A stretch of DNA of 64,000 nt from the NCBI GenBank assembly GCA_032358165.1, contig JAALGY010000004.1:248001-312000 (forward strand). Direction: 5' to 3'. Both the position numbers and the translations under genes were made by a program. Below the pieces are notes generated by a model. That model did not search any database. It was not told where the DNA came from and saw nothing but the letters and a program-made list of their open reading frames with translations. Below are positions 45,992 to 57,797 of this stretch, piece after piece. The stretch's first letter is position 1, and the number at the start of each line of letters is the position of its first letter. The DNA comes from Diplosphaera chodatii (lineage: Eukaryota > Chlorophyta > Trebouxiophyceae > Prasiolales > Stichococcaceae).

Positions 45992-48617
45992 CTACTTCGG
46001 GCTGAACAGTGTTGACATCTTGTTGAACACGGCCATGACCTCGGGGTTGTTGGCATATTTCGTGATGTTCATCTGGTTCTGAGTCACATCCATGATGGCC
46101 TGCATGATCCAGACGCTCAACCTCAGTTCACTGTCAAGTTGATTGAAATCACAGCGAGCAGGTGTCTCTCGCACATTCTAACGTCCAAATGTCCTCACCG
46201 CCTGCACTTCTGGCTTGCTGAAAGACATGGCAAGCTCTGGGTCTGCCATGATCTTCTGCAACACCTGCGCACGCCATGCACACTCGCTGCTCGTGGCTGC
46301 AGGCGGGGTACATGGCACTGCTGCACACACAACGCTGTCGTGAACAGGCAGTGGTACAATGCGGCAGCATGGATATTGGGTGTCCATACCTCATCTGGCG
46401 TCATGCCAATGGTGTCCAGCTGCTGTTTGAGCTCCGGACTATCGTAGTTGAAGTTGTTGATCAGATCGTTCATTGCGGGGTTGCTGCCCTGCAGTGTGCC
46501 AAGTCATCAGCAAGTTGACACAAACCACTTAAGGGTGCAGACATAAGCTGTCATGACGGCTGCCTGTCCTTCACAACCGGGACTCTCCCTGCCCACTCTG
46601 CCCATCGTAAGTCCACCCGAGCCGATATCACACACAGCAGCTTTGCTGTCCACAACCCGCTAAGTGATGATCCCACCAACAGAGTCCCTTTCGGCATGAC
46701 AATACGAACTGTCCACTCACCTGCTGCTCCATCATCGTCTCAAGCTGCTGTCGGTACTCAGGGTTGCTGAGCATCCACTTGAAGGTCTCAGGGTTGCGCA
46801 TCGGCTCCGGCAGGTACGGGTACAGCATCTTCTGCAGGTTTTCGTCCGTCTGCATGGTGCATGATAGGGAGTTGGTCCGCCACAGCGTGCACAGCAGCGC
46901 AGCGACGCAGTCAACAGGCAACTGTCAGCACAGTGCACACAGCACCGTAGCCGGTGCTGCACAGCCGGCGCTGCACAGTAGTGGGGGACACTGCCGGAGC
47001 CGACGGGGCTGTGCAGTGCCCTCTGAGGCTGTGAGCCCTCACCATCATGCGCTCAAGCATTGCCATGGTGGTCTTGCTGCCGCCGCCACCGCCGCCCTCG
47101 CCCTGGCCGCCCGCCCCATTTGCAGCCTGGCCTGCTTGGTCAGACTGGCCGCCGGGCACCGGAAACCCAGATGGGAACCCGCCAGGAAAGCCCCCTGGTG
47201 CGCTGCCTGATACCACCTGCACCCGGCACTCCTGTGATTTGCGTAACACAGTGGAAAATGCCCCGATTGGCTCATGTCCATCCACCACCACTTGTAGGAT
47301 GTTTTAGTGCTGTGGAGCAACAGTCCGCATGTATGTCGTGTTCGAGAGCGCCTGCAACAAAGTGCGAGGTGGCTGCCCACCTCAGCTTCCCGGGGCGCCT
47401 CTGCAGTGCTGCCGCTGGCTCCAGTTGCAGCTGTAGTACCGCCATTGCCCTCTTCATCCACATCGACGAAGGCTGACCGCTTTGGCCGCTCTGGCGCTGA
47501 TGTGCTGGCAGATGCTGCTGCTGCTGCAGGGGCTGGCTGCTTTTGCTCCATGGGGCTGGCCTTTGGCGACACCTCTGGCTGCTTTGCAGCCGTTGTCGCT
47601 GTTGTGTCATATGCTGGCGACGCTGGGAAGTTGCCCGAAGCAGGGAAGCCGGGGCTGCAAGCAGTTGCAATGGCAACATGACTTCACTGCACTTTGAGCT
47701 GCGAGAAGGTGCTGTGGCAGTGCGGCGCCAGCAGCCACTCAAGCACACACCCTGTGGATTTTGGGTTCCAGACACGACCATCAGACCGCTTGAGCAATTT
47801 CCGCCAAGTACCTGGTAGTGGTCGGCGAGCTTTGCGCGGGCTGTGGGGTGAATGGTGGCATGTTGCCGAAGGGGAAGCTGCTCGGGCTGCTGCCGCCACC
47901 AGCGTTGCCCATCCCGCCTGCAAAGGGGTTGCTGCTCGGGGCAAAGGGGTTGCTGCTGGGGTCCATGCCGCCCATGCCGCCCATGGGGCCGTCCTTCCCC
48001 GACATCATCTGCTCCATCATCTTCTGCATCATCATCGCCTGCATGTTCTGCTGCACGTTGCCCGGCCCGCCCTTGAACAGCTTCGACGCCTGCACAGCAC
48101 GGCAGACAAGCCCGCTCAGCCACGAAAGTATTGTGCAAAGTTCCCAGTGCAACGTTCCCAGTGTACCCCACTGAACGAGTGTGGTAGTCAGTACACAAGC
48201 GCCAGGAGACAGCTGCAACCCACCAGGTCAAACCCCTTTGCGAGCACCACGCCCAGGACGACCCACACGAGGGGCGGGAAGCCGCTGCGGGGCGCCGCGC
48301 TGGGCTGCGCCGCCTGCGGCGGGGCCACCGGGTACTCCGGCACCGCATCCACCGCGCTGCTCACCGGCGCGCTCTGCTGAATGCAAGGTTCGTGCTCAGC
48401 GGGACCCCCACCAGCTCTACTGCGTCAACACTGGGCACGTCCAATCAGGGGCAGGTGAGGCTTGGCTGGCACGTGAGGCCCAGTCACTTACCACCGCATC
48501 CGCAGCGTCAGCATTAGTGTGAGCCGCTCGCACGCACCCCGGGCAGCCTGCTCGCAGCGCTAGCCGCCTCACACCTAGAATGGTGCTGCTCAGCATCAGT
48601 AACCGTCGTGTCGCCAT
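45992..48617 (-). CDS. TIC40: TIC40, plastid inner-envelope import co-chaperone
   Basis: Nine exons in phase, 467 residues: 48617-48492, 48373-48224, 48089-47812, 47654-47381, 47216-47043, 46849-46721, 46488-46390, 46264-46199, 46099-45992. The first exon is a basic Ser/Ala-rich transit peptide (MATRRLLMLSST). A single membrane helix (PPLVWVVLGVVLA) lies at 75-87. Then come a Met-rich stretch (MQAMMMQKMMEQMM), a Pro/Ala/Ser linker and the TPR-like segment MLYPYLPEPMRNPETFKWML. The C-terminal Sti1/Hip domain runs TIGMTPDE, KIMADPELAMSFSKPEVQAAIMD, then NNPEVMAVFNKMS. In plants TIC40 sits in the inner envelope with its C-terminal domain in the stroma. There it links the TIC110 channel to the HSP93 motor during protein import. 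It proves that the organism has a plastid. Confidence 0.95.
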
Positions 48618-49145
48618 GACAATTCGCAGGATGCACACGCTCACAGCAAGTCGGGTGCATCACTGCAAATCCGCACCACAGGACACGATGGATGTGTGCT
48701 GCAACCGAGACAGCGGCCCTGATAGCTGTGATGTCCTGCTGACACGCAGACTGCGGGGGTGCCGCCAGGACGCAGAAGAAGAAATCGCCATCTGAGCATG
48801 GGCAGCAGCCGCCATGATCGGCCACTGCCGTCGTGCAGCGATGTCGCGCTGTGCAACGGATGAATCAGAGGCTCACTATGTCTGGACTCGGGCCATCCTC
48901 TCGCAAAAGTCGCAAGTGCTGCAACTCACTCGCAATGCTGTCTCTTGACGCACGTGACATCTAGTCTGAAGTTAGCGCTGCCAGCCAGGTCCTATGTGGC
49001 TATGACAGTTCCGCTGTTGCACTTGGAAGCCTGCGATTGGTCCTCAGACAACATGTGATCCAAATCTCGACCCCTCCGCTGTCATGTGCTGCTGCCGCTC
49101 CACGCATGCCCTCTGCGCTGTTTTGAAGCCGCAGCAACTGGTTGC
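48618..49145. promoter_or_regulatory. Divergent promoter region of TIC40 and the GT49 gene
   Basis: About 530 bases between two divergent start codons. No coding block. Shared regulation is possible, but no specific site is recognisable. Confidence 0.5.
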
Positions 49146-51428
49146 ATGCCGCCAAGTGTGGTGCGCAGAAGCCGCTGCAGCCGAGCGGCGAAGCGACTGT
49201 GCGGTGTCCTACTGATGGTTGTTGTTTTGGCGATCACGCTTGCGCTTTTAGGCAGCGCTCGAAGCGGCTTGACAGCTGCTGCGGTGACTGCCGGCCACGA
49301 TGGACCAGCGTCAGTGCTACACGAAGCACCCATGGCAGAGGTGCGACAGGCGACCAGCATCGACTGGCGATCCTGCCTGAGACCACACTCTGCAGGGCCG
49401 CCGATGACAAAGGAACAGTTTCTGCAGCAGACCCCCGCCAGGTGCTGCTGCAAATGTCGTGCGGTGCCTTGCATTCGCCTGCCAAGCAAGCTTGAGGGCA
49501 GGGTCGCTGAAGATATTGGACCTCCTGCTATAGGCTGTGGCTTGAGCATATCAGGCTCACACATTTGAAGTCTTCGGCCGGCATCACCCTGATCGTCGCT
49601 TATGACATTGCTCGGCTCCACATGCTGGACGGCCTATGTGCAAGCTGGGGTGGACACATCAGCGCAGCAGTTTATCAGGTGCCTCGATGCTTCTTTGTTC
49701 CTATTGAAGAGATTTGCGTGGCATATGGCTATGCCAACATGCACACTTATCGTGCATCCGCCCGGACCCAAACTGTCCTTGGGCGGTTCAGCAGCAGACT
49801 CACGACTGATCGTGTGCTCACAGGGATGCAGTGGCAATGCAACAGGGGCAGCGGCTGCCGCTGCACTGCAGATCGACGACATATGGAACAGGTGTTTTCC
49901 TGGACACCGCTCACTCAGGCCCATCCTCACCTATCACAGTCACATATTAGATGTTCTGTACTTTGCACTCTGTCTCAACAGTCGTGCCACTTGTACGGAC
50001 ACGGTGTCACCATGCGCAGGGTGACATCAGCACACACATGCGCACTTGACATAGCGCTGTACTCTGAAGACCTGGCGCCCAAAGACGCCTGGATGCCGTG
50101 GCTGTTCCCCGTCAACTCACTACGCAGCCGTGCCTTGCTGCTGGCGCGCACACCACTGGTCCTGGTGCTCGATGGGGACATGCTGGTGCACACGCAGCTG
50201 CATGCGCAGCTTGCCAGTGACAGGAAGCGGTGAGCTCGGCCAGCATGTCGGCTTGGGTGTGCTTGGGGACGAAAGTTGTGTGCCATGACAGTGTGCAGAT
50301 GCTGCCATGGGGAGCAGGTCTGCAACGGGAACCCCGATCCTTGCAGGTATGAGCAGCTGGTGGCAAGTGCAGCACGCAGGACATACCATGTCCTTGCAGC
50401 CCTAGAGACCCCTGACCCACAGCTGGCCTACAGCACCGCCTACGGTGAGCACTTGGCCAGCGCAGCTGCATGTTGTCAGAGCAGTCTACAGATAAGTCAG
50501 CAGGTTACTGTGACACAAGGCACCGAGCCACTTCAAAGCTGGCACAACAATCCGTGTTGTTGCGGCTGCCAATCGTTCACCTCGATAGGGAGGTCTCCAC
50601 CTCTTGCACACTCCAGGCAGCAAGAGTGGCTGCCTAGTGCAGCTGGAAGTTGGCAGCGTGACGCGGTTCAACCCCAAGCACGACTATCCACAGGGTTGCA
50701 CGGACTACAGCCGCTGGAAGGCTGCCAAGGTGGACTCTCCTTTGCGCACTCAACTGGTACCGTGGGGCACCGTCCAAGCATTTGTTGGCAGTGCCTTGGC
50801 AGTGTGCGTCTGTCACATCTGCCAGTGGATTCCGCAATACTGGCCTTTTTGTGCTCCATACAGGCAGCCTACGGTATCACATACTGTCGGCGATATGAGC
50901 CATGGGGCATGATCGACAGACGGCTGATGCCATGGTTTGATGTGCGGTTCCGTGGCTATGGCCGGAACAAGATCGTGTTCACGGCGGCGCTGAATGCGTC
51001 AGGGTTTGCATTTGAGGTTGGTTTTCGGGTCGTCTATGCTTCGGGATACAGAGCCTGCCTGCTGCGCTTGCCAGCAATGCTGGTCCCTCAGAACCCTGAC
51101 AACAACATCCACCATCACTCTGCAGGTCGATGACGCATCTTTTGTCATCCACCGCCCCCACGAGCCCTCTTCTGGCAGTTTTGCATTCAGCAGCGATGCT
51201 GCGCTGCAAGGCCACATCGTGGGCATGTACTCTGAGCAGGTAGGCTCAGTCTGCAACAGGTGATACAATGTCATGGAACCGGTCCTGGTCACCGCAACAT
51301 AGACGCCACACTGCAACGCAGGACTGACACCAGTGCCAACACCGATGCAGGCGAAGAAGGGCGTGTTCAAGCAGGTGCTGGACGACAGTGTCGTCCACTG
51401 TCGCTCGACTTTGCCGTGGTGGCAATGA
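49146..51428 (+). CDS. LARGE/B4GAT1-like glycosyltransferase (GT49), type II membrane
   Basis: Nine exons in phase, 417 residues: 49146-49441, 49555-49678, 49824-49891, 50020-50229, 50347-50444, 50617-50729, 50864-51016, 51126-51239, 51351-51428. A basic tail and signal anchor (GVLLMVVVLAITLALLG) start the protein. The GT49 blocks follow: ITLIVAYDIARLHMLDGLC and SWGGHISAAVYQ, WLFPVNSLRSRALLLARTPLVLVLDGDML with the metal-binding DGD at 214-216, YEPWGMIDRR, DVRFRGYGRNKIVF, and FVIHRPHEPSS. It ends LPWWQ. In animals this family adds glucuronic acid or xylose (LARGE, B4GAT1). Here the donor is unknown. The third exon is Ala-rich and less certain. An in-frame ATG at 49086 would add 20 residues, but 49146 gives a more typical short cytosolic tail. 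Confidence 0.88.
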
Positions 51429-51935
51429 GGACCGTCGTGAACGTCTGAACCTGCCGGCAGCCTCCAGCCTCGGGGACGGGTTGCACTCAGCAGGTATGTT
51501 ACATGCGACATGCTGGCTGCAGGCGCATGCAGAGCCTTGCTGGGCAAGATGGCGAGAGGCTGTCGTTTTGATTCGAGCACTTGCATGTATGACGCGCATG
51601 CCAATTGGAAACTGTGCATGAGTGTGGGTGCAGGCCTGGTCAATGATGCGGCTTGAGCAACGCGGATGGAGCCTGTAGGTGGTAGCTCGATGTGATATCA
51701 CAGTCCACATGCCACTCTCGCTTGGACAAGTTCGAAAATTGCTGCGACGTGCGTCACACCAGAGCCCTTGTGCAGCTGGGCAACATCTCATGTGCTGTCC
51801 ACGGGACTAGGACAGACCGGCTGCTCAATGTATGGGAGGAGCGCTCAGAAACCCTTGTCTGTCAACTCTGGCGTATGTCACATGACATGTGTCATTACCA
51901 ATCCTCATCCATTTGAGGGTCATCAGGTTGCACGG
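51429..51935. other. Convergent 3' spacer
   Basis: About 500 bases between the GT49 and PRP19 stop codons. No coding motif seen. Confidence 0.5.
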
Positions 51936-54900
51936 TCAACTGGCCGCTGCAGGAGCGCCATACACCCTCAGGTTGTGATCACCAGAGCCGACGTAGAGCT
52001 CCCTTGCATTGGTGCCGAACTTCACGGCAAAAGCACCCTGCAGTAACCAGAAGCAGCTAGTGTCAGCACATGTTTGCATGATGCAGCTCGATGTGGGATG
52101 GAAACCTCTGCCACAGCCTCGACGTTCAGGTTGGACCCTTGTCAGCACAGGCGCCAGGGCAGCACACCTGCTGCGGCAGGTCAGGGAAAGTCTGCAGCAC
52201 ACTCCAGTCCTGCTTGACGCCATAGATGCGAGCGTCGGCGCCGCCCACTGCCAGGTACAGCCCTGCGGGAGGATGTGTCACAGCTGGTCGTCAGCAAGAC
52301 TACAGCCCAAGGCTCCATCTGGAAGCAGTGGCCATCAGCGCTAACTAGAACTCCCCACTTTGCAGCATGCAGGTGCACACCAGCTGGGCGGTGCGGACGG
52401 CAAAAGCCACTAGGACACACGCACCGCTGTGGTCAAAGTTGACGGAGGTGCAGGGCGCCCCGCCCTCGTATGGCGTCAACGTTCGGAAGTTCTTGAGCTT
52501 CCGCAGATCCCACAGCTTCACGCCATCTGATGCGGATGTGGCCAGGAAGTATCTGCAGGCCGAATACCTCTATGTGAAGGTGATCGAGCTACGTTGCAAC
52601 AACACTGCAAACAAGGGGTTGTCACTCGTCCACTGTGACTGTGGGTGAGCATCATGTCAAGCTGCAAATCACCCGTTCTCGGAGAAGGACATCGAAGTGA
52701 TGGGGCCAGCATGCCCCGCAAATTTGGCCACATTCTGCAGCAGGAGCAACAGGGGGGTGACTTCAGGACGTCAGCACATCCGATGCAGCGCAGATGCACC
52801 TGGCATGCTGTGATAGACAGCTGGCCTTTCTATACGCACAGCTGGCGCTCACGCACCTTCTGCTGGCGGACCTCCCACACGCGGACCATGGTGTCCTGGC
52901 AGCCGGTGCCCAGGATGACGCCATCCGGATGGAACGCCGCTGTTGTAATCCCGCAATCCATCTCTGGGTCCGACACCTGCTCGTGTCCACGAGTTGTAAG
53001 CTGCAGATGGTGGCGAACCTCAGAAATGCTGCTCAGCTCAAGGTCGGTCACACTCACAAAGCACTCACCTGAACCAGGCAGCTGGCGGTCTCGGCGTCAT
53101 AGAACGCCCACGTTTTGTCCATCGAAGCCGTGACGAAGTACTGGTTTGTGGGGTGCGCCGACACTGCCGTAACCTGCATATGCACCACAGGCTGCTCAGG
53201 TAGGAATACAACAGGATCAATTTGCAGCAATCAGCAGCTGCAGCATCCGGTCCAGCAGGGCAGTCGTCAGGTACCAACGTCTAGGTTGTATGGCAGGATT
53301 TAAATTGTATGTAGCACTGGGCTGGGGACGCGTGCCTCTGCGCTGTGCGTCTTGAGCACGGCAGCAGCGACCATCGCGCCGTCGTCGCCGCTGGCTCGCC
53401 AGATGCGCGAGGTGTTGTCGCTGCTGGCGCTCACCAGCACATCCTGGCTGCCGAAGAACTTCACATCTGCAAAGCAGCCGCCAACTTTGCTTAGCCTTTT
53501 GTCGAACCATGAAGCAATGGCTGCAGCAAAGAGCAGTGCAACTGCCCAGTGACAGGCTGCTGGCATGCAGCACATGGCAGCACTTAATGCAGGACCGGTA
53601 CCAATAGCAAAGACGCTCACCATTGACCTTCTTTGTGTGCCCCCGCAGCTCAGACAGCAGCCGACCAGCTGCAGAGTCGTACACCGCCACAATGCCGTCG
53701 CCGCCAGCAGTGGCGACCACCGAGCTGCTGGCAGGGCTGGTGTTGATCGCCTTGATGCCGCCCTGCAGCGTGGGCGATGTGTACACGGTGATGCCTGAGG
53801 GTATTGAGCAGACGATTGTTGCAGGCATCAAGGAGTGTATTGTGATGCAGAGCGATGCCGCCATGCACCTTGCCAGTCTTGTGCAGCGGTCGGCTGCCCA
53901 GCAGCTGGTACGTCGCCAGATCCTCAGCCGAGGCAAGCTCTGGCGGCGGCGCACGCTGCTTGCGGCCCTTGGACAGCTTCATGCTGCAGTCTGTCATCGC
54001 CTTCACAATGTCGTCTGTGATGCCCGCCTTCGCCTGCGACAGACGCTCGGCAAGTCAGCAGGCTAAGCTGCAGCACACGGCATGCAGCACACGTGTCACA
54101 GCTTCAGCCACGTCATGTCTAGCCAAAACATTAGGTTGGAACGTGGGTACAGTGCAGCACACCGCGCACCTTTTTGGCGGGCTGCGCGATGTCCTCATCA
54201 TCTGCTGCACGCTTGCCATTGGCCACAGGACCAGCTGCCTGAGCAGCCTCCACCGCTGACCGCGCCTCATCGCGTTCCTGCGTGAGCAAGCAGGCGAAAC
54301 CATCCCTGATAATGATTCCAATATTCCGAGCCAGCTGGCTGAAGATCAGCTGCCTCTGGTCACCACACGCCATTGGGGACCCACGTAGTGCACCAGCATC
54401 AATGACGAGGTCGACAACAGACGGTCTGCACCTTCAGCAGCCTTGCAATGACGCGGCAGGCGGCGTCGTGCTGGTACAGCGCATGCGCAAGCTCTTGCCG
54501 CGCACCATTGAGCGACTGCTGCAGGGAGTGTGTCTCCAGCATAAGTGCATCCCACTCCTGCAGTACAGCAAGCGAATTGTACCGTCATGCCCGACCATGT
54601 GCCTCGGCCTGTCCTGGATGTCGATAGACTGCTTGCCAACCGTTGCTGGCAGACAGGCTCATCTGCAGGACAACCCTTGACATGCATGATGTGAACAATA
54701 TGATGCAGATGCATAGTGGCGCACATTGTGAAACAGGCCAAGGAGGCCGGGAATGCTGGTGACTGGCGAGGGCCTCGGCTTGACCGTCTGCAAATGCACA
54801 ATGACGCTTGGTTGGGCGTGTACAAGTCGAGCATGTGCTGTCATGTCATTTTGAGTACCAAACATTCAGGGTTGTGGACCCCACCTTGTTAGACTTTACG

Positions 54901-55195
54901 TATATGAGATCATCCTTCTTTAACTCCTCGCCCGAAACGGGATGCCTGCCCGTCTCCTGCACAGGCACTCTACTCGATCCCCATCTGATGCTGTGCTCTG
55001 GTCGCTGGTGCACCGCGGCAGCAGTGAGATGATGATGTGCAACTGCCGATGGCCTGCGTCCAGCTGGCCTGCGCCAAACCCGCTTGGTGGCTGGACACCC
55101 ACCTCCAAGTGCTTCTCGATGAGCCGCTTCTCGAAGATATAGCCGTCGGCGGTGCACACGGGCTCCTCTGGGACGTTGCCTGAAACTGCGCACAT
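51936..55195 (-). CDS. PRP19: PRP19, U-box/WD40 pre-mRNA-processing factor
   Basis: Fourteen exons, 514 residues: 55195-55103, 54956-54885, 54787-54725, 54557-54432, 54277-54170, 54033-53874, 53794-53621, 53466-53330, 53173-53069, 52976-52857, 52734-52673, 52552-52425, 52262-52168, 52037-51936. The U-box is at the N-terminus ([34 protein letters not shown]). PRP19 signatures follow: [26 protein letters not shown], and a coiled region ending in ARLLKERDEA. Seven WD repeats complete it, including [62 protein letters not shown] and [17 protein letters not shown]19 is the E3 ligase core of the NineTeen complex, needed for spliceosome activation in the nucleus. Intron 6 seems to start with GC (CTG|GCAAGG), because the GT four bases later leaves the next exon out of frame. 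Confidence 0.97.
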
Positions 55196-55764
55196 GAGTG
55201 CAGCGCCATCAGTGCGTCTTGGACCCCTTGTTTCATGCTCGCCCTAGGCCTGTAGCAGTTTGTACACACTGTCCTCCGCAGGGACATCTTGTTGTACCAA
55301 CAGTGGCAGGCGTGCAATCTTGTGGGTGCCAATCAGTATGGCAACTGGTAGAATTGCGGCAAAGCATAGAGGTCAGGCAAGTCCGCACTTGCGCACAACA
55401 TGCTGCAGACCCAGTACAAGCACGGTGCGAGCGCCCCAACGCCCCTGCAGCGGCTGAAAGCTTTGGTCCCGACTGAATCACCACGGGTGCATGGCCCACT
55501 CTGCCCTGCTCTACAGCTCCCGCACTGGCCTGACAACCCGGTGTGAGAGCGCAGATGTGACGATCATAAACTTTGATCAGGCTGAAGCAACGTTGAGACG
55601 GCGGCCATCACAGGCCCGTTTGCTCAACATTTTTGCAGCCATGCTGGAATCGCATGCTTGCTGACTGGGCAGTCCCCGCCACTGCAGAACCCTGAGCCAG
55701 GCGGCTTGGTTGCTGCATGCCCCGCTGCTTGGCCCTTTCCAAATCGGCAGCGCGGCGGGTCAGT
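55196..55764. promoter_or_regulatory. Divergent promoter region of PRP19 and RPL7
   Basis: About 570 bases between divergent start codons of two housekeeping genes. No coding block or clear box was recognised. Confidence 0.5.
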
Positions 55765-57549
55765 ATGGCGCCGACCGCAGGCGTGCCCGAGAGCGTGCTC
55801 AAGAAGCGCCGGAGGTGCTTGTCGTCTTTCGACTGCCTGTGATGGATGCGAAGCTTGCACCCTGCTCAAGCACCTGCAGTGCCATAGGACGTCGGCACAG
55901 GTGCTTGACAGCACTTTAATGCATCCGTGAATTGCAGGGCGGAGGACTGGGCTGCCAAGCGGGCTGATGCCGCGGCACAGAAGCAGCTGAAGGCGAAGTC
56001 CTCACGGAGGGAGGTCTTCAAGCGGGCAGAGGCGTATGCGAAGGAATACCGCGCACAGGTGATCAGCCTGCAGAACTCATAGAGTGACGCCAGCCTCCCG
56101 TTATAGGGCGTCGCCTGGACGCCCAGTGCAGCCACCGCAGCACGCCGCCGCAGTCGTGAAGCAATAGCGCGTGGCACTCAGCTCGGCTGCTTGGTGCTGC
56201 GGACCACAAGTTGTGTAATGGCTGACATGTTCAGCGGTTTGGCGGCATGTCTTCAGTCGCTGTTGCCGGATGCAGCTCAGGGTTGTCTGGGCTGCACACA
56301 CTATTGCACCTCCAGCCAATGACGGCTGACACACGCCTACAAGGGCTCTTACACACCGTTCAGGTGGTCTTCTCCGCTGATATCACCTGAGCGACAGGAG
56401 CACGTGCTGTAACTATAGCCATACACAATTTGCAGGAGGCAGACAAGATCCGGCTAAGGCGTGAGGCCAAGCGGAACCGCGGCTTCTATGTGGAGGATGA
56501 GGCGAAGCTGGTGTTTGTGATCCGCATTCGTGGCATCAACGACATGGCGCCAAAGGTACAGGGGCCACACAGCTGCACATCCCTGTGCTGTTCAGCATGC
56601 CTGTCGGTCCACTGGCATGCCACAAGGATCTGAGGGTTGGCTGACTGGCTGTGCTGCTCCGTGCAGTCGCGCAAGATTCTGCAGCTGCTGCGCCTGCGCC
56701 AGATCCACAACGGCGTGTTCGTGAAGGTGGGCAGTGCCGACTCCTGCTGCTGTGGAGACGGGCTGATGTCTCAGCGGCCTTTGCCGATGTAGATGCGTAT
56801 CTGTGCCTTGCAAAACCTATCGACCAGTTTCTTGGCCTCCGCCTCCTGCAGGTCAACAAGGCGACCATGAACATGCTGCAGCGGGTGGAGCCGTACATCA
56901 CATGGGGCTACCCCAACCTGAAGACGGTCCGGGAGCTGGTGTACAAGCGGGGCTACGGCAAGGTCAGCAAGAACCGCATCCCGCTCACCGACAACCAGAT
57001 CATCGAGCAGGTGGGTGTTTTTACCGGCTTCCGTGTGCCAGTGCATGGCGTATCTACTGGTGATGACTCCTGGACCTCATAGGCACATCTGTCTGCTGAC
57101 ACACTGAATGCGCTCCTTCCTCAGGCGCTGGGCAAGCACAACATCATCTGCATTGAGGACCTGGTGCACGAGATCTTCACAGTGGGCCCCAACTTCAAGG
57201 CAGCCACCAACTTCCTGTGGTCTTTCAAGCTCTCGGCTCCAAAGGTAGGCCTGCTATCAGCTGACTCCATCGTACCTTGTCGTCATGTTGCAGGAGCGTA
57301 TACATCCACCAACCCTTCTGTACAGTGTTGACACTGTTCATGCCTCTCAACACAGGGCGGCATCGATAAGAAGCGGCTGCACTTCATTGAGGGCGGCCAG
57401 GCAGGCAACCGGGAGGTATGTTCACTCCCAACCGTGTGACTACTGTACACATCGTGACTACTGCGATCACATGCTGGCAGAGCTGATGCTGACCTCGACG
57501 TCTACTGACACAGGTGTACATCAACAACCTCATCCGTGTCATGAACTGA
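55765..57549 (+). CDS. RPL7: 60S ribosomal protein L7 (uL30)
   Basis: Eight exons in phase, 241 residues, the usual length for eukaryotic L7: 55765-55814, 55938-56058, 56436-56555, 56667-56726, 56852-57010, 57125-57244, 57356-57415, 57514-57549. It starts [16 protein letters not shown], then a long basic helix ([26 protein letters not shown]). The conserved core is [36 protein letters not shown], then [31 protein letters not shown], and [13 protein letters not shown]. It ends [11 protein letters not shown]. It is part of the cytosolic large subunit. A TGTAA sequence at 57630-57634, about 80 bases after the stop, could be a chlorophyte-type polyadenylation signal. Confidence 0.97.
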
Positions 57550-57797
57550 TGCGGGCGGCATGGCACAGCGCGGATGGATCTTCTGCTTGTGTTGTTGCTG
57601 GTGTGCGAGCAGCATGTTGCAAGGCATGTTGTAAGCGAGGACAGCCTGTCACATGCACTGCAAGACGGCAACTCACCCTGGCACATCCAAGCGACCCACA
57701 CTTCTCGTGCCAATGCCGAGCGGAGTACCTTGCACCACCGCTCTATCCCAACGCCGTACATCACGCTCACTGAGCGTCCAGGTAGCTGCAGATCCTG
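57550..57797. other. Short convergent 3' spacer
   Basis: Only about 250 bases between the stop codons of RPL7 and the kinase gene, so the two 3' untranslated regions may overlap. Confidence 0.55.

Noticed and set aside
49565..50233. A 222-codon continuous frame on the plus strand as one exon of the GT49 gene
   Set aside because: The middle (about 49680-50019) does not resemble GT49 and contains a better-fitting short exon in another frame. Splitting it gives phases that agree.
53330..53336. A further GC-AG intron at the end of PRP19 exon 8
   Set aside because: Both a GC donor after 53336 and a GT donor after 53330 keep the frame (differing by two residues), so it gives no evidence either way.
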